This document shows positions 1 to 12,700 of a stretch of DNA of 64,000 nt, piece after piece (position 1 is the first letter of the stretch; each line of letters starts with the position of its first letter). The notes beneath the pieces were generated by a model. It saw only the letters and a list, made by a program, of their open reading frames with translations, had not been told where the DNA came from and did not search any database. Position numbers and translations under genes: made by a program. The stretch is from Henricia sp. BOLD:AAB3569 (Eukaryota > Echinodermata > Asteroidea > Spinulosida > Echinasteridae), in contig JBBELK010000297.1 of the NCBI GenBank assembly GCA_037783545.1, positions 62,001 through 126,000 on the forward strand. The letters run 5' to 3'.

Positions 1-494
1 AAAATCACACTGCCGCGCTGCGCTCACCGCATTGCATGAGGTCTCAATCGCCGATCTTTCCAAAATAGAAAATTCAACTCCGGTAACTTTGGGCTTCTCT
101 GATACCTCATTGGCTGCGCGTTGGAAAGGTCAGCGCACCGCAGTCAAAGCTCAACAAATTTGAAACAGCTCAAAACGATTTGCACGTCACAACAGGCCGC
201 GCATAAGCGGCAAGGGATGTAAAGCCGTTGGTCCTGTGTGTTAGGTAACAGTAACGCACTTTAAAGATCATTCTTTCGTGAAGAGCAAGGGGATTCCCCG
301 GTGTCTCTGGCCATTTCTAATTCTTCATGGGTTTCCTCACGCAGTGACAGTGAATTGGGCACTTTTGAGGAATTCTTGGTATGAATACCAGAAATAAATA
401 ATCATAATAATAAATATAATAAACCAGTTTCTGTACAAACCAATGGCACAGGCGCGCACAAAGCCATTTTTCCGCGATAGTGTGAAAGCCCCTT
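1..494. repeat. TIR transposon (MITE-1 copy), cut by window edge and interrupted by a SINE
   Basis: Matches the element at 17855-18159 in the same orientation: shared GCGCTGCGCTCAC, TACCTCATTGGCTG and GGAAAGGTCAGCGCACCGC, ending in the terminal repeat TTTTTCCGCGATAGTGTGA at 466-484. The left terminal repeat is beyond base 1. It is split at about 214-420 by a SINE fragment. Confidence 0.8.
214..420 (+). repeat. SINE-A fragment nested in MITE-1
   Basis: Corresponds to the 3' two thirds of the SINE at 15115-15483 (GGGATGTAAAGCCGTTGGTC, TTGGTATGAATACCAGAAAT) and ends in an (ATA/AAT)n tail. The tRNA-like head is absent, so this is a 5'-truncated insertion. Confidence 0.8.
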
Positions 495-784
495 TACTCT
501 CAAGTGCACATTATGGAGGAAATTACCCAAACTACATTTGTTTTTTGTGGTTTGCTTCAAGCTCTCGGCGAGAGATGCAGATGATTACTAGTACAGTGTC
601 CACAATGAGGAAGAACAAATTTAGGAATGTCCAGTTTCATAGAGCTGCTTAAGCATTAGCGAAGAAGGTGTGCTTACTATAGCAGACGAGTCGTGCTTGG
701 ATTAACGCTATTTATTTAAAATGCTATATATGGTTTCAGATTTAAAAAAAAAAACCAGTTTTTAATAATATTCCAAAGACTCAC

Positions 785-3700
785 CATTGTTGCATTCAGG
801 TAGTCCATTTTCTCCTTGAGTTCCGGAGATTTTATGTTTGCATACGGAAGACCAACCATAATCACACACCTTCAATTAAAAACAAAGAAATTGTTTACAC
901 ATAAGCCTTTGGTCATGACTTGATCGTGACTTGGTCATGACTAAGTGCAAGTGTGAACACAATTCAAAAGTGCTTGAGTCATGACTTGAGTCGGAACTTG
1001 GTCGAGTTGGTCAAAATGTGGGTGTCTTGGTCTTCACTGATTGGATATAAATAGGGATAATCACGCTTCGACGTTCTATGTGTGAACGCAAATTTCAAAT
1101 TTCATGACCAGTCATGACTATTCGTGTGTGAATGCACCTATTGTATCCTGGTCATATTTGTTGACTTACGATAAAATCAAATCACCCTGATGTTTTGTCA
1201 AATAATTCATCTGGTTGCATAAAGTAGTGCAGAGATTATACCAACCTTTTTGCTTCCACATCCAAATTGGAGATTGCGAATTCCCTGTTTTCTTCCCATG
1301 GATAGTCTTTTGGGGAGGTATTTAATATGATTCCTAGGTTGAAACAAAGTCCATTTTCTGGACAAATCTGAACACGCTCCTTAAAGAAACAATTTGACTA
1401 GTACGTACAACTAAATGAAGAAGGAGCTTACCTTCCAAGATGGTCTGAGAAATTAATCCCTTCACTCATCTTAGCTCCTACCACACACATCAAGATTGCA
1501 CCATTCATGGAGCCAGTCATGCTCCCTGAACCACATTTCTGTAATAACGGAAAATAACCATTTGTGGTACCGAAACATTGATTTATGAACCTACACTACT
1601 CACAATAAGTTAGGGGTATAGAGCTTCTGCACCGGCGGCCATGACAAGAGGCAGGTTTTCTTATTTAAATGATGTAACAATAAAACAAAAAAAGCACCTA
1701 CTCATGCATGACATATGGTAACAATGTGACTGCCCCCTGTCATGGCCGCCGTGCAAAGGCTCTATTGGTGTGGTTCAATTTTGGATTTTTTTTTCTTCAA
1801 ATGACTGTTTTCATCTGTTCCTGTGATAAGGCGTGTCTGTCATGCAGATTCAATTGTCTAATCATATACAAAATCATTCAAGCGGAATGCATACCCTCAA
1901 TAAAATATCTGCGTACACCGTACACTAAACTTATTGTAGTAACAATGCTACTAATCACTCCATACCATCAAAACCAGGGACGAGCACCAGCCATATGAGC
2001 CAGCTTAGCATGTAAAACAATACGCGAGTGTTCTTTATACGTTAGTTTTCACGATACTATGCAAGAAACACTACCTCAATAAAGCTCGAGTACTGTCCAA
2101 GAATGTAGTCCGCCTGTCCTGCCTTGCGCGGCTCTCTGAAGACCTTCTTGCGCATTTCAAGGCGCTTAATGACACCGGTAGTCTCCCAGTGGCCATTAAG
2201 ACGTTTTTCGTACTCGTAGGAGGGCAAGAAGCACACGATGCCCCCAGGGACAACGTTAGACACATTGGCAAGAACACGACCTACTTCATCCATCTATATA
2301 AAGAATAAAAACCAAGTAAATTCAAATGCAATGTTTATGTGGCTTTTAAAAATTGCTGAATTTCTGAATTTCTCTTTAGGTAAGTCGGATTCGTTTATGT
2401 TGGATTTTTTTCTTATCTCGGACACATAAACCTAAAAAATTTGTTAAATTCATGTGTGTTTGACCTCTTTTAAGACGGATTGACGAAAGTTGAGGAATTT
2501 CCTGGTTAAAAATCAATCATTTTGACGGCCGCCCCATGTGGCTTTTCCCGAAATGCTGCCTGCATGAACATGATTGTTGTACAGTCGAAGTCCTATGTGT
2601 GCATGTGTACATCGCACAGTGTACGTTATCATCAGCAGTTGCACGTTTCGAGTCAAGTCGGACAAATAAAAGCAGTGCATTGAGTTTACTAGCCACGAGC
2701 ACACGCGCGCATAATCCAGACTGGAAAAATGTCTATGTAATCACATGCTACATTTTTCATTGGCTAAGGTGGAGGGCTGAGCAGTACATGTTAATGTAAT
2801 TTGCATACAAAAAATAAAATGACACAAAATTGTAAATGAACAACTTTAGGGCTGAGAAAGAATGTAGTCTTCTTCAAAGTCAAACAAACTTACAATTTTT
2901 GGCAGGTCCCGAGACTGGTAGGTAAAGTCTAACTCGATACCCGATGGGCCTTTTGCTAATGCTATTGGTAGTAGTTGGTCTGGAGGGATCACATGACCTG
3001 CAACCAATATAACCATGAAGTAGTGACATTAAGATGATAATGCAATTTCATTAAGGTTTGGAATTGATGTTTTTTTAATACTCATTTTGCAATTCTTTCA
3101 AGTGACAGTTACCCGTTTGGCCAATAATTTACCCTCGGAGCTGCAAAAAGAAGCTTTCGGAGGCACATTTTTGTATTTTTTTAAATTACTAAAAAAAAAT
3201 TGGCCAATTCTGCTCAAACTCCATGTAATCCTCAACTTGTTCCCTTGTCTGTGCCCCTGTAGTCACCTTTAATGTTGAGTTCACTTACCAGTCGGGTCCA
3301 CCCTGGGAAATGTTGGCCTCAAGCCAAGGCCTGTTGATTTGTGTACATACACGTATAATCTTTGAGTAAGGCCCTTTTGCTGCGTGCGTAAAAGCAGCTA
3401 TTAATCATCCTACTGCGGGCCCAGTAAACCTTCATTCATCTATTAAAGCCATTATAGAAACGATTGTGTCTGTTATTTATGCGTTATACAAAGTGCCTTC
3501 TGGAGTCTCCCTTTGATGTACAATTTTTTGGGTGGCGCATCTCCGGTGTTTATACACATATGTACAGTTGAAGTCAGAAGTATAAATACACCACTACCAT
3601 CATCACCCAAAATGGTAAACAGGACTACCCGAACCATTGCAAGGTGTACAAGCTATGTACGTGAGGAATTCCACAAAATCCAGACTTTAGTAAAGACTGT

Positions 3701-6700
3701 TACAAAAATGGTGTGAGCACACCAGTTTTAACACTTGGTTGCATACAGTTGTATTTATACTTCTGACTTCAACTGTACATACTTGCATTACAATAACGTA
3801 TGAGTTGTACATGTTAAACACAAGGTCTTGGGTATAACTGGAACCTACTCACCGCATGAGAACTCGACAATTCTGCTCTGGTCCACACCCCCACAGTACA
3901 GCAGTTGTTGCTTAAACTCATCCACTGGTTGCATGGTGCCGCCAGCCACGATGACTGCTCTGGCCTTCTGTAGTACCTCGGTGAAATGCACAGCTGGGTT
4001 GAGTAGCAGGAACTTGATACTGGATTTACCTAGAGTCTCTGTCAAGGACATGAAGACAAAAGTTGTTTTCTTGGAATTTTATTTTAAAACACTAAAAGTG
4101 TTGATTGCAATGGTAACAAACACCACATGTAAAGTTGTACCTTTGTGGAAGAAATTGCCATCATAATTTTTTTTAAAGGTTAATGAGTAACAAGTTGATC
4201 AGTAAATTGGGAGAGAAATGAAATGTATACCTTGTTTGTGAATGACGACTCTCCCGTCCTTATCAGCATTAGTTAGAGACAGCAGGAAACCCTCAATATG
4301 AATCAGAGGCGATGAGAATGTTTGCCATTCATCTTCACGCCTCTCACTTGCTCCTGACCAAATAAACAAAAAGGCTTTAAATTGTCCAAAATAATCCAGA
4401 CCACCCAAAAAAGTAGACTTCTTTCATGAAGCTATTCACCACTTGCACGGAGCTGCCATATTGTTGTTAAAACAGCGAGGCTATACCAGCATGAACACAA
4501 GCCTTGCATAAAAGACAAAAAGGTGTTTCGCAAGGCTGACGTAAAATTGTCGCAATGTTAAAAAAAAAAATTAAAATTAAAAAAAAGAGTCAGTTGAAAT
4601 GCTAGCTAGCTCGCTTGCATCGCTCATCTCCCACTGTGCGCCAGGGTTAGCCCCTCAGGTTTGTCGCTTACATCGATGCAAAGTTTTGTGCGTCATGTTT
4701 GCGACGTAAAACACCCACATCCCTTACCAGCAGGAGTTGTTGCAGGTTTGCCCTTGGGTTTCTGGCTAAGCTCCTGCAGAAACCTGGTCATGGCTGACTG
4801 TTGGGGAGCTGAATCTATTTCTGTTGTCTTGACAGAGGGCTGATAACGCTCCACAAACCCATTCAGCTGAAGAGACAAAATACATAATATTATAGCTTTT
4901 TACATTATTAACCCTGGTCATTGGGCTCAGTAATATCATTCCTTAATCATTTCCAACTCCCTAAGGGAGTATGCAGTCCCATGCAGCTTGCGCGCACAGG
5001 AACTAATCAATCAGCTTTCACTACCCTCACAGGTACCCCATTTCCTCCTAGGCGGAGAGAGGCATTTCATGGCAAAGTGCCTTGCCCAAGAGCACACGCA
5101 CCACGGACGAACTGGGATATGATTCGAACCCACGACTTGTGCATTTACCAAAGCCTTGGATTCAGCACGCTACACCACTTGGCCATTGTGCCCCGCTTAA
5201 AACCAAACATGAGATTAGAGGAAAAAAATAATGCATGGTTCTCATCAGGGTTTGAAACTGAGACCTCTAAAACTCCGGGGAAATGCTCTACCAGCTGAGC
5301 TATGAGGCACAGTGATATACTCACTCAGGTGAAGTTGGTTTTAACAATATGTGAGAATACCCATTTTTTACCATTCACCTAACAAAAAATCCATGCAAAA
5401 TTCCAAAACATTGCTGTATCTTTGTGACCAAAATTTCTGCAGGCTATTTTACTATTCATTCTTCTTTCGATATTTTATGCCCTTATTCAAGATATCCATA
5501 AAAAGTTTAATCTTGCAAATAAATAATACATTGATCCTTTAGGCGGTCTGTTCTTGACACGGGTAACTTGTTTTTGATGGATAGGTGGTGTGTGATCCTG
5601 TTCTGAGTGCAGTGTTCTTGGGTCGTTTTACTGTCGTTCGGGCATGAGAAAGAATCAACCTGTGCGCCCCAAACTTGGCCACGGTGTCCAAACAAGGCCA
5701 ACGAGTGTCTCACATCAATGACTACTTGCTCAACAGAGAATGAGAAGGCAGAATGTGTATTACCTTTCGAGAAATCTTGCTCACTTTGCAGTATCTCTGC
5801 AGCTGTGTGTTGAATAAAGAAACAAAATTTGCTGCACACACTGTACATTTGTCTGAATGGTAATAATAATGGTAACAGTGCTCTAACAGTACTCTACAGG
5901 GTAGATATGTGCGCTACACAATAATTCATTATTATTATTGACCAATTTGAATATGGGACAAAATAAAAAGAAAGTCTTTCATAAAGATATTGTTCGCAAT
6001 ATTGAAACAAAATAAAGTACGCGTACCTTGAAGAGGTTAATATTATCCATTTGTGTTTCAAAGAGAAAGTTATTGATGGTGCTGAGTTTGCTGGTGATTG
6101 GCCTAGCCATTGGAACGTCTGGTGAGCAACCAGCTTTGCCCCCCAGCAACCGGATCCAGCCGGATAGAACCTGCAGGATCTGCTTTATGTACATCAGGTT
6201 CTTGGCCTTTAGACGACTCCTTCAAAGAAGATAATAAAGAAACGTTACTACCATTTTCATCCGAGTGGCACAATTTACACAATAATGAAATTAATTAAGT
6301 ACAGAATTATTGCGTCGGTCCAAATGATGATAAATGGAAGAAATTTTTGCCCATCACGACATGGTATGCACTATATTTAGTGCGTTTCCTGTGGACATGC
6401 TAAAACCTGTAGCGTGCACGGAACTCGAACCCACGCCCTCCTGCACAATAGGCAGATGTCTTATCCACTTAATGATCACAGAAATTGTATTACCAAATTT
6501 GGGATGAGAGAAATATATCATCCTCATTGGGATTTGAACCCAAGACCTCTGACACACCAGGCAGATGCTCTAACAACTGAGCTATGAGGCATATTGTGTT
6601 TGATTCCCACAGTCATAAAGCATCACACTTTCTGTTGCTTGGAGAATCATGAAGTTAAGGGCTTTTAGAAAACACTTTTGTTGGGTTTTCAACCTGCTTA

Positions 6701-9700
6701 AACCTGTGTGGGATGAGCCGACTTCTCGAGCCATGCATTTCAAAAACAGCCCTAGAAGTGCAGGTTCTTAGCACCTCAGACAGAGTGGAACACCCTGCCG
6801 CAGTGGCTCTTACGAAGGCTGGTACAGTCAGTCCTGTCACAAGAGGTGTTCACACACTTTACAGACCGATAAAGTAAGCTACATCTTATGCATACTATCA
6901 ATTGTTTCCCCCACCCGTCCCCACCTAAGAGATGGGGATTGTCACTTGTCAGGCGCGACAAAATCCCTACTCCTGGGGCAAAATTTAGGTGACAAAAATT
7001 GATATTTGCGCTTTTTATTCTAATCCAGGAATGAGAGGAGGAAAACAATCATAATGGCATTGTTAACAAAAACAAACGTACCGAAATTTGGCCATGTACT
7101 GACTTAATTGGGAATGTGCTCGACATAGCTGAAAGAAACAAAGGACAAGAATAAAAATGAAGAAACACATTGTAAAATTAAAGGAGCGTGTCCTGTTCAC
7201 ATTTTTGAACCCCGCCATTTTTCCCATGGGTGGTGAGATTTTGATACCATATCATTTGTCATATTTTTCTCATTACCATTCTGATATTTCGCTTACTCAA
7301 TCCGCAAAATTTCAAGGATATCGTAAAAAAAAACCACCAATATTTTGTAAACCTTTTTGCGTCCACATCTAAATTGGAGATTGCAAATCTCTTGTTTTCT
7401 TCCCATGGATAGTATTTTGGGGAGGTATTTTATGATTCTTAGGACCGTTAAAACAAAATAAATTTTCTGGAAAAAATCTTTAATGATTAAGATCATTTCT
7501 GAAAACATTCAACACTTTACATAAACACAAGACGGTATAAAAAAAAGCATAATGACTGGGCTAGGTGCTTGAGTGAGTGAGTGAGTGAGTGAGTTTCGAG
7601 TTTAACGCCATGCCGGCATCAGTGGCCATATTCACGGCGGGATTATGTTAATATATAAAATGCTTAGTTTTAATTAAAAATAATTAAATCATGTAAGTTG
7701 TGGAAAATATATGATCTTGGAATCAGTTGTATAGATATCAAGTGATATATTTCAATAAGATTGAAGAAACATTGTATATAAGTACTACATGGATTCTGGG
7801 CAGTTTTCCAAGGGAATCCCCAGGAGGCCGGTTATAGAGGATCCCCCAGACACACGGTACCGTGTCTAAATGGTCCCGCAAGGCCGGCCGTTTCCCTTGC
7901 AGTTTAAGGGCCCGGGCCCCGCGGGTATTTTTACAGGTCCGCTAACCTCCGGGTGATGAAGGGACAATGGTACCGAGTGTCTGGTCAATGGCTAGGTGCT
8001 TGAGAAACGTGTGAAAGGAATTTTGGATAGTAACAAACTATTTATAGTGGATGTCATTTTCTAAAAATGATGACAATAATGATGACATGTTTATCCAACA
8101 GGAAACTCCAGGTGCTGTTGCTATTATTATCGCTGCCATCAGGGAATCATCAGAATCTTGCTATATGACTGTCTGGCCAGTGTGCACAATTTATCAGCAC
8201 TCATTGTGACATATCCTTCATTCTCATAACAGCTTCTGTATCCCCATATCGATTCGGTCAACAAGGCAATTGTGATTAACTGCCTTGCCAAGGGACACAG
8301 ACATGTCGGCAATACACGTAGTGAGATTTGAGTCCCCGATTTCTGTACCAGATACGCTCCATAAGTGCCTTTTCCAAAACTCTCTTAAAATTTGGGGTTT
8401 TTTTGTGCGTGGGAGGGGGAGGGGGGGCTGCGGTAGGAGCTAATTTTAGAATGATTCTGAATATCAAATTCAATCAAACAATGTGAAAAACGTGGTCTCA
8501 GATTTCTAATAAATGACCAAACTACACGTGTGTAAAATTTTGCAGTACCATACCTGTTCTCCTGTGACCTCCACACTATATACATTAGAGATAGTTTCTA
8601 TGAGGTTGTGTGCTTCGTCTATGATGACCACATTCCCATCTAGACGTATGCCGCAGGCCTCGCGAGTTGATGCATGGAGTAGCGTGTTGTAAGGAAGCAC
8701 AACAAGCTGAGAAAATAAGAAAGGTTTTTTTAAATTTCAGCAAGTCTTGCTTCGGTTACGTTCATTTTAATCAGGCATGCAACTGTGTGATTACAAAAAA
8801 AGAGAAAAATGCAGAAAAAAATCCAACTTTGTAGTGTTTTTTAATTTTCAATGGGACAGATAATGATAATAATAATGATTAGATTTGTATAGCGCACATA
8901 TCCACCCTGCAGGGTGCTCAAGGCGCTGTTACCATTATTACCGCTTCCATCAGGGAATCACCAGAACCATTTCACTTCAACTAGGTGGCTGCTGGTCAGG
9001 CGCACAACCCTATCAGCAGTTAGATTGTGGCATTCCCCTTAACAGCTTCCCATATATCGCTTGGGTTGACGAGGCAACTGAGATTAAGTGCCTTGCCCAG
9101 GGACACAGACACATTGGTCGAAGTGGGGCTCGCTTCATACCCACTAGACCACACGCGCTCCCAGGAAACAAAGATGAGGTAACAAAAAGAGGAAAAGAGC
9201 TGATCAGCTGAAAGGTTGCATGTCTGTTTAATAGGAGAAATGGGAAGATGGCCGCACCGTGATAAAGGTCTATTGCACTCATAAACACTCATTATTTGTA
9301 TACTAACCTCTGCTCCTGGGATGGCGTATCGTGTGCCGTAGTAGGGACATGCTTTCAGCTCCCGTCCAACTTTCAGTAACTGCTCTATATCTAGCACCTC
9401 GACTACTGCTCTGTCTTTGAATGTCTCCATCTGACCGACTGCGTAGAATGGGCAGCCAGACGTCGCACTTTTCTTCCTTTTAGTCTTGCCTTGGTCAATT
9501 TCCTTGGTCTGTTTCTCTGTTCATTTGTATTTCAAAGTAATATTTGTTTTCATAGACCAAACTCCACAACTTCAGCCGATAATCCCCCAATTTAGAGCGA
9601 TAAGTTTATCGATTTGTTATCGTATGATGGTGTACGGGAGTGTGCGGGAAGGTGAAGCAATGAGGGAAGTTATCGGCTCAATTTGGGCCGATAATCTTAG

Positions 9701-12700
9701 GCCAATAACAGATTATAACCATTACACATGTTTAATATTTGTTATTTTAAAACCGAGTTAACGACTGGTTTGAAGTTATCGCTTCAAACCAGTGGCATCA
9801 TGGCTTTTTTTGGAAATGCAAAATGGCGTCACTGTCATCGCTTTAGTTATCGCTTTACAGAGTGTGAAAAGCCTACCGATACCTTTTTCACCCCCAAAGC
9901 AATAACTTTTTTGAGCTGATAACTTGAACGATAACTTGACTGAAAACATTCTTATCGCCTCTGGAAGTTATCGCATAGTACAGTTCAGTCTTTTGACAGA
10001 AATTAAAAATGGGGAAAAATAGTGGCGAAAATTTAAAGTTCAGTGTAGATGAGTAAAGCAGATACAAATTGAATCAAGATATAGAGAACATAAAAATGAT
10101 GGGTCAAGCAAAAAAAATTACACCTTTTTTCACAAAAAGATCTGTTGTAAAAAAAAATTACGAAAAAATTGTTTTTGCTATTGTGTTATTTTGCTTCCAA
10201 TCTGTGTAATAAGAATTTATGAATGCAGGGTTTTTGCTGTCAGGAGTGACAACCCATTCTATTTTCAAGAATGCATATATGCATGTAATACAGTACATGC
10301 AGCAACCAACAGAAATAGTTGTTTCAAATCTTGCCAAACTGAAATAATTCACTTACCTTTCTTCTTCTGCATTTCTAAGCATCTGTCGTTGATTAGGCTC
10401 AATGACTTCAACTTTTTCACTGCTTCGTTGATACACATATTCTAATGTTAGAAAACAGACATCCAGAAAAAGATTGATTATTTTTTACCACACAGGGACC
10501 ATTTTAGCACAAAGTTTAAAAATGAGTGCATTGGGCTTTGTATGCTGAACTACTACTTTCTACTTACTTGTCTTGAGCCAAGTGTTATGACTTTAGTGTT
10601 TTCTCCAAACGGGCTTTTCTGGATTTCATGTACAAACTGGCTTAGCTGGGAATGAGTACGGCTGCAGTAGAAAATCTACACAATTGAAAAAGTGTTTGCA
10701 CAGTATTAAAAGTACAACCGAATGTTGATATCTGTATGTGAAAAGTACTAAGAAATTATAGGAAAGTATAACTACACCTTGTGGAGAGGAGCACACTTTA
10801 TGAGGCCACTCGGGACTGACAATCAGAGGTTGGGGGTTCGAGGCCCACTTCGACCAACGTGTCCGTGTCCCTGGGCAAGGCACTTAATCCCAGTTGCCTC
10901 GTCAACCCAAGCGATATATGGGAAGCTGTTATGGGGAATGCCACAATCTAATTGCTGATAGGGTTGTGCGCCTTGGCCGGGTTGCCACCTAGTTGAGGTG
11001 AAATGGTTATGGTGATTTCCTGATGGCAGCGGTAATAATGGCAACAGCCGCCTCGGAATATGTCTACATAGATAAATGGCGTTTTACAAATGTTTGTGAT
11101 TACTCGGCCAAAGTACTAAGAATCAATGAGGGCAAAAACAAAATCTGCATTTAAAATTCACAGTTTCATCTTCATCAAGTTACCTTGGTAACGTGCGGTT
11201 CTCCCTCGTCTTCTGCCTCTTCATCGGAGTCACATGACGTTCTTGCCTCCTCATCGCTATGGTAATCAGCCACAATCAGGTTTTCCTCATCAGCATATGC
11301 TGGTTGGAGAATGTTTTCATTTTCATCCGATTGAGGCTGGGAATCCAAGTCGTCATGTGGTGCAAATCGCTGCAAGCAAGATAATTATTACGAGGCAATT
11401 AGCCTTTTGCATGGGTCTGGTGTACCTTGACGTACTTCCTTTCACATTCACACTTAGTCCACTTGACCGGACTAAATTTTTGTTGCAATGTGGTGCATGT
11501 GGCAGGCGTCAATACGGAATCAATACTCCAGTGTTCACCGTAGGAGAGAATGGCATAAAGCAATCAGACTATTGGTTACTATAGGCAATGGTGTGCACCG
11601 CGTAACAACAACCACCTCCGGGTTGGCCAGGTTTTCCTTGACCCTTCTCCGCGGCTTGGCCATCGACGGCATGTTAAGACAAGCCACAGCCTTGGACAAG
11701 GCTATAGGGGGACATGCTTTTGAAATGAATATTGACTGAAGTTAACTGGGCTGGAATAAGACAGTTTTTTGAGATATAATGAACCCCTTCAAGTCTTCAA
11801 GACAGATACCTTCCGTTTAACGACAGCCTTGTTCCTGATGTCTTGTTTCATCTGTTGTAGCTTTGCTTCTCTCTTCAGCACTTGTTGCTGCTCTTCCTAA
11901 ATGCAAAAATTCCAACAAAAATTATCCCACATGTCATATGTTTTTTACATCCTTCATTGTAAAAACAATGGCAAAACAAATGCAGTCATCATATAGGGCT
12001 GTGCATTTTCAAATAATTTACTATTAGAAAATTTTGTTATATTTTCGATCGCATATTCGATATTCGATGTGTGAAATTATCCCGGCCATTCAGTTTTTGC
12101 CAAAATTAATCTCGGCTGAAGCTATAGACTTTATGTTGTAACTTGCATAAATCTTCTCGCCCGAAGAGTTTTTTCAACAGTTATCATTGGCTCAAGCCAC
12201 AGAACTTGCATTCAATGTGTTGCATCTTGTACACTGGACTCAGAATTGGACGCAAATAGGACATCAAAGCGGTCGTTTTGGTGACGGAAAAGGGATTTTC
12301 TTAACAGAATTAGTCGTTTCAACTGCTGTACGTGTATGCATGTTAATAACTGGTATTTTGTCTTCAGTAGAAACTGACAAGATATTGGTTAAATTGGGGT
12401 GCTATGGGGTGCTAATTGGGGTGCTATGGCCGAGCGGTCTAGTGTGTCGAACTTAAGTTCCTGTGCTAGTACTAGAATGTAGGTTCGATTCCGGGCCGCG
12501 ACGGGTTGTGGCACCTGTGCCCTTGAGCAAGGCACTCAACCACACTTGCTCCCTTTCCTGTAATTGGCAGTCCCTCCGCTGTTGGATGTGGTATATAAAT
12601 AAATAAATAAAAATAAATAAATAAATAAAAGTATAACACATGATTGGTAAACTGTTAAAAGGGTGCACACTGTATCAGCAGAAACTGTTTAATGCTGGTG

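Noticed and set aside
4921-5298. 125-residue plus-strand frame
   Set aside because: It lies across two decayed SINEs read on the wrong strand; no protein-like composition.
5507-5848. 113-residue open frame on the minus strand overlapping DDX11 exon 12
   Set aside because: Only 39 bases here (5802-5764) are coding, in another frame ([13 protein letters not shown]), and they fit DDX11 and its splice phases. The long frame has no family resemblance.
7570-7595. CRISPR or satellite array
   Set aside because: Only a short TGAG microsatellite; no array with regular unique spacers exists anywhere in this eukaryotic window.
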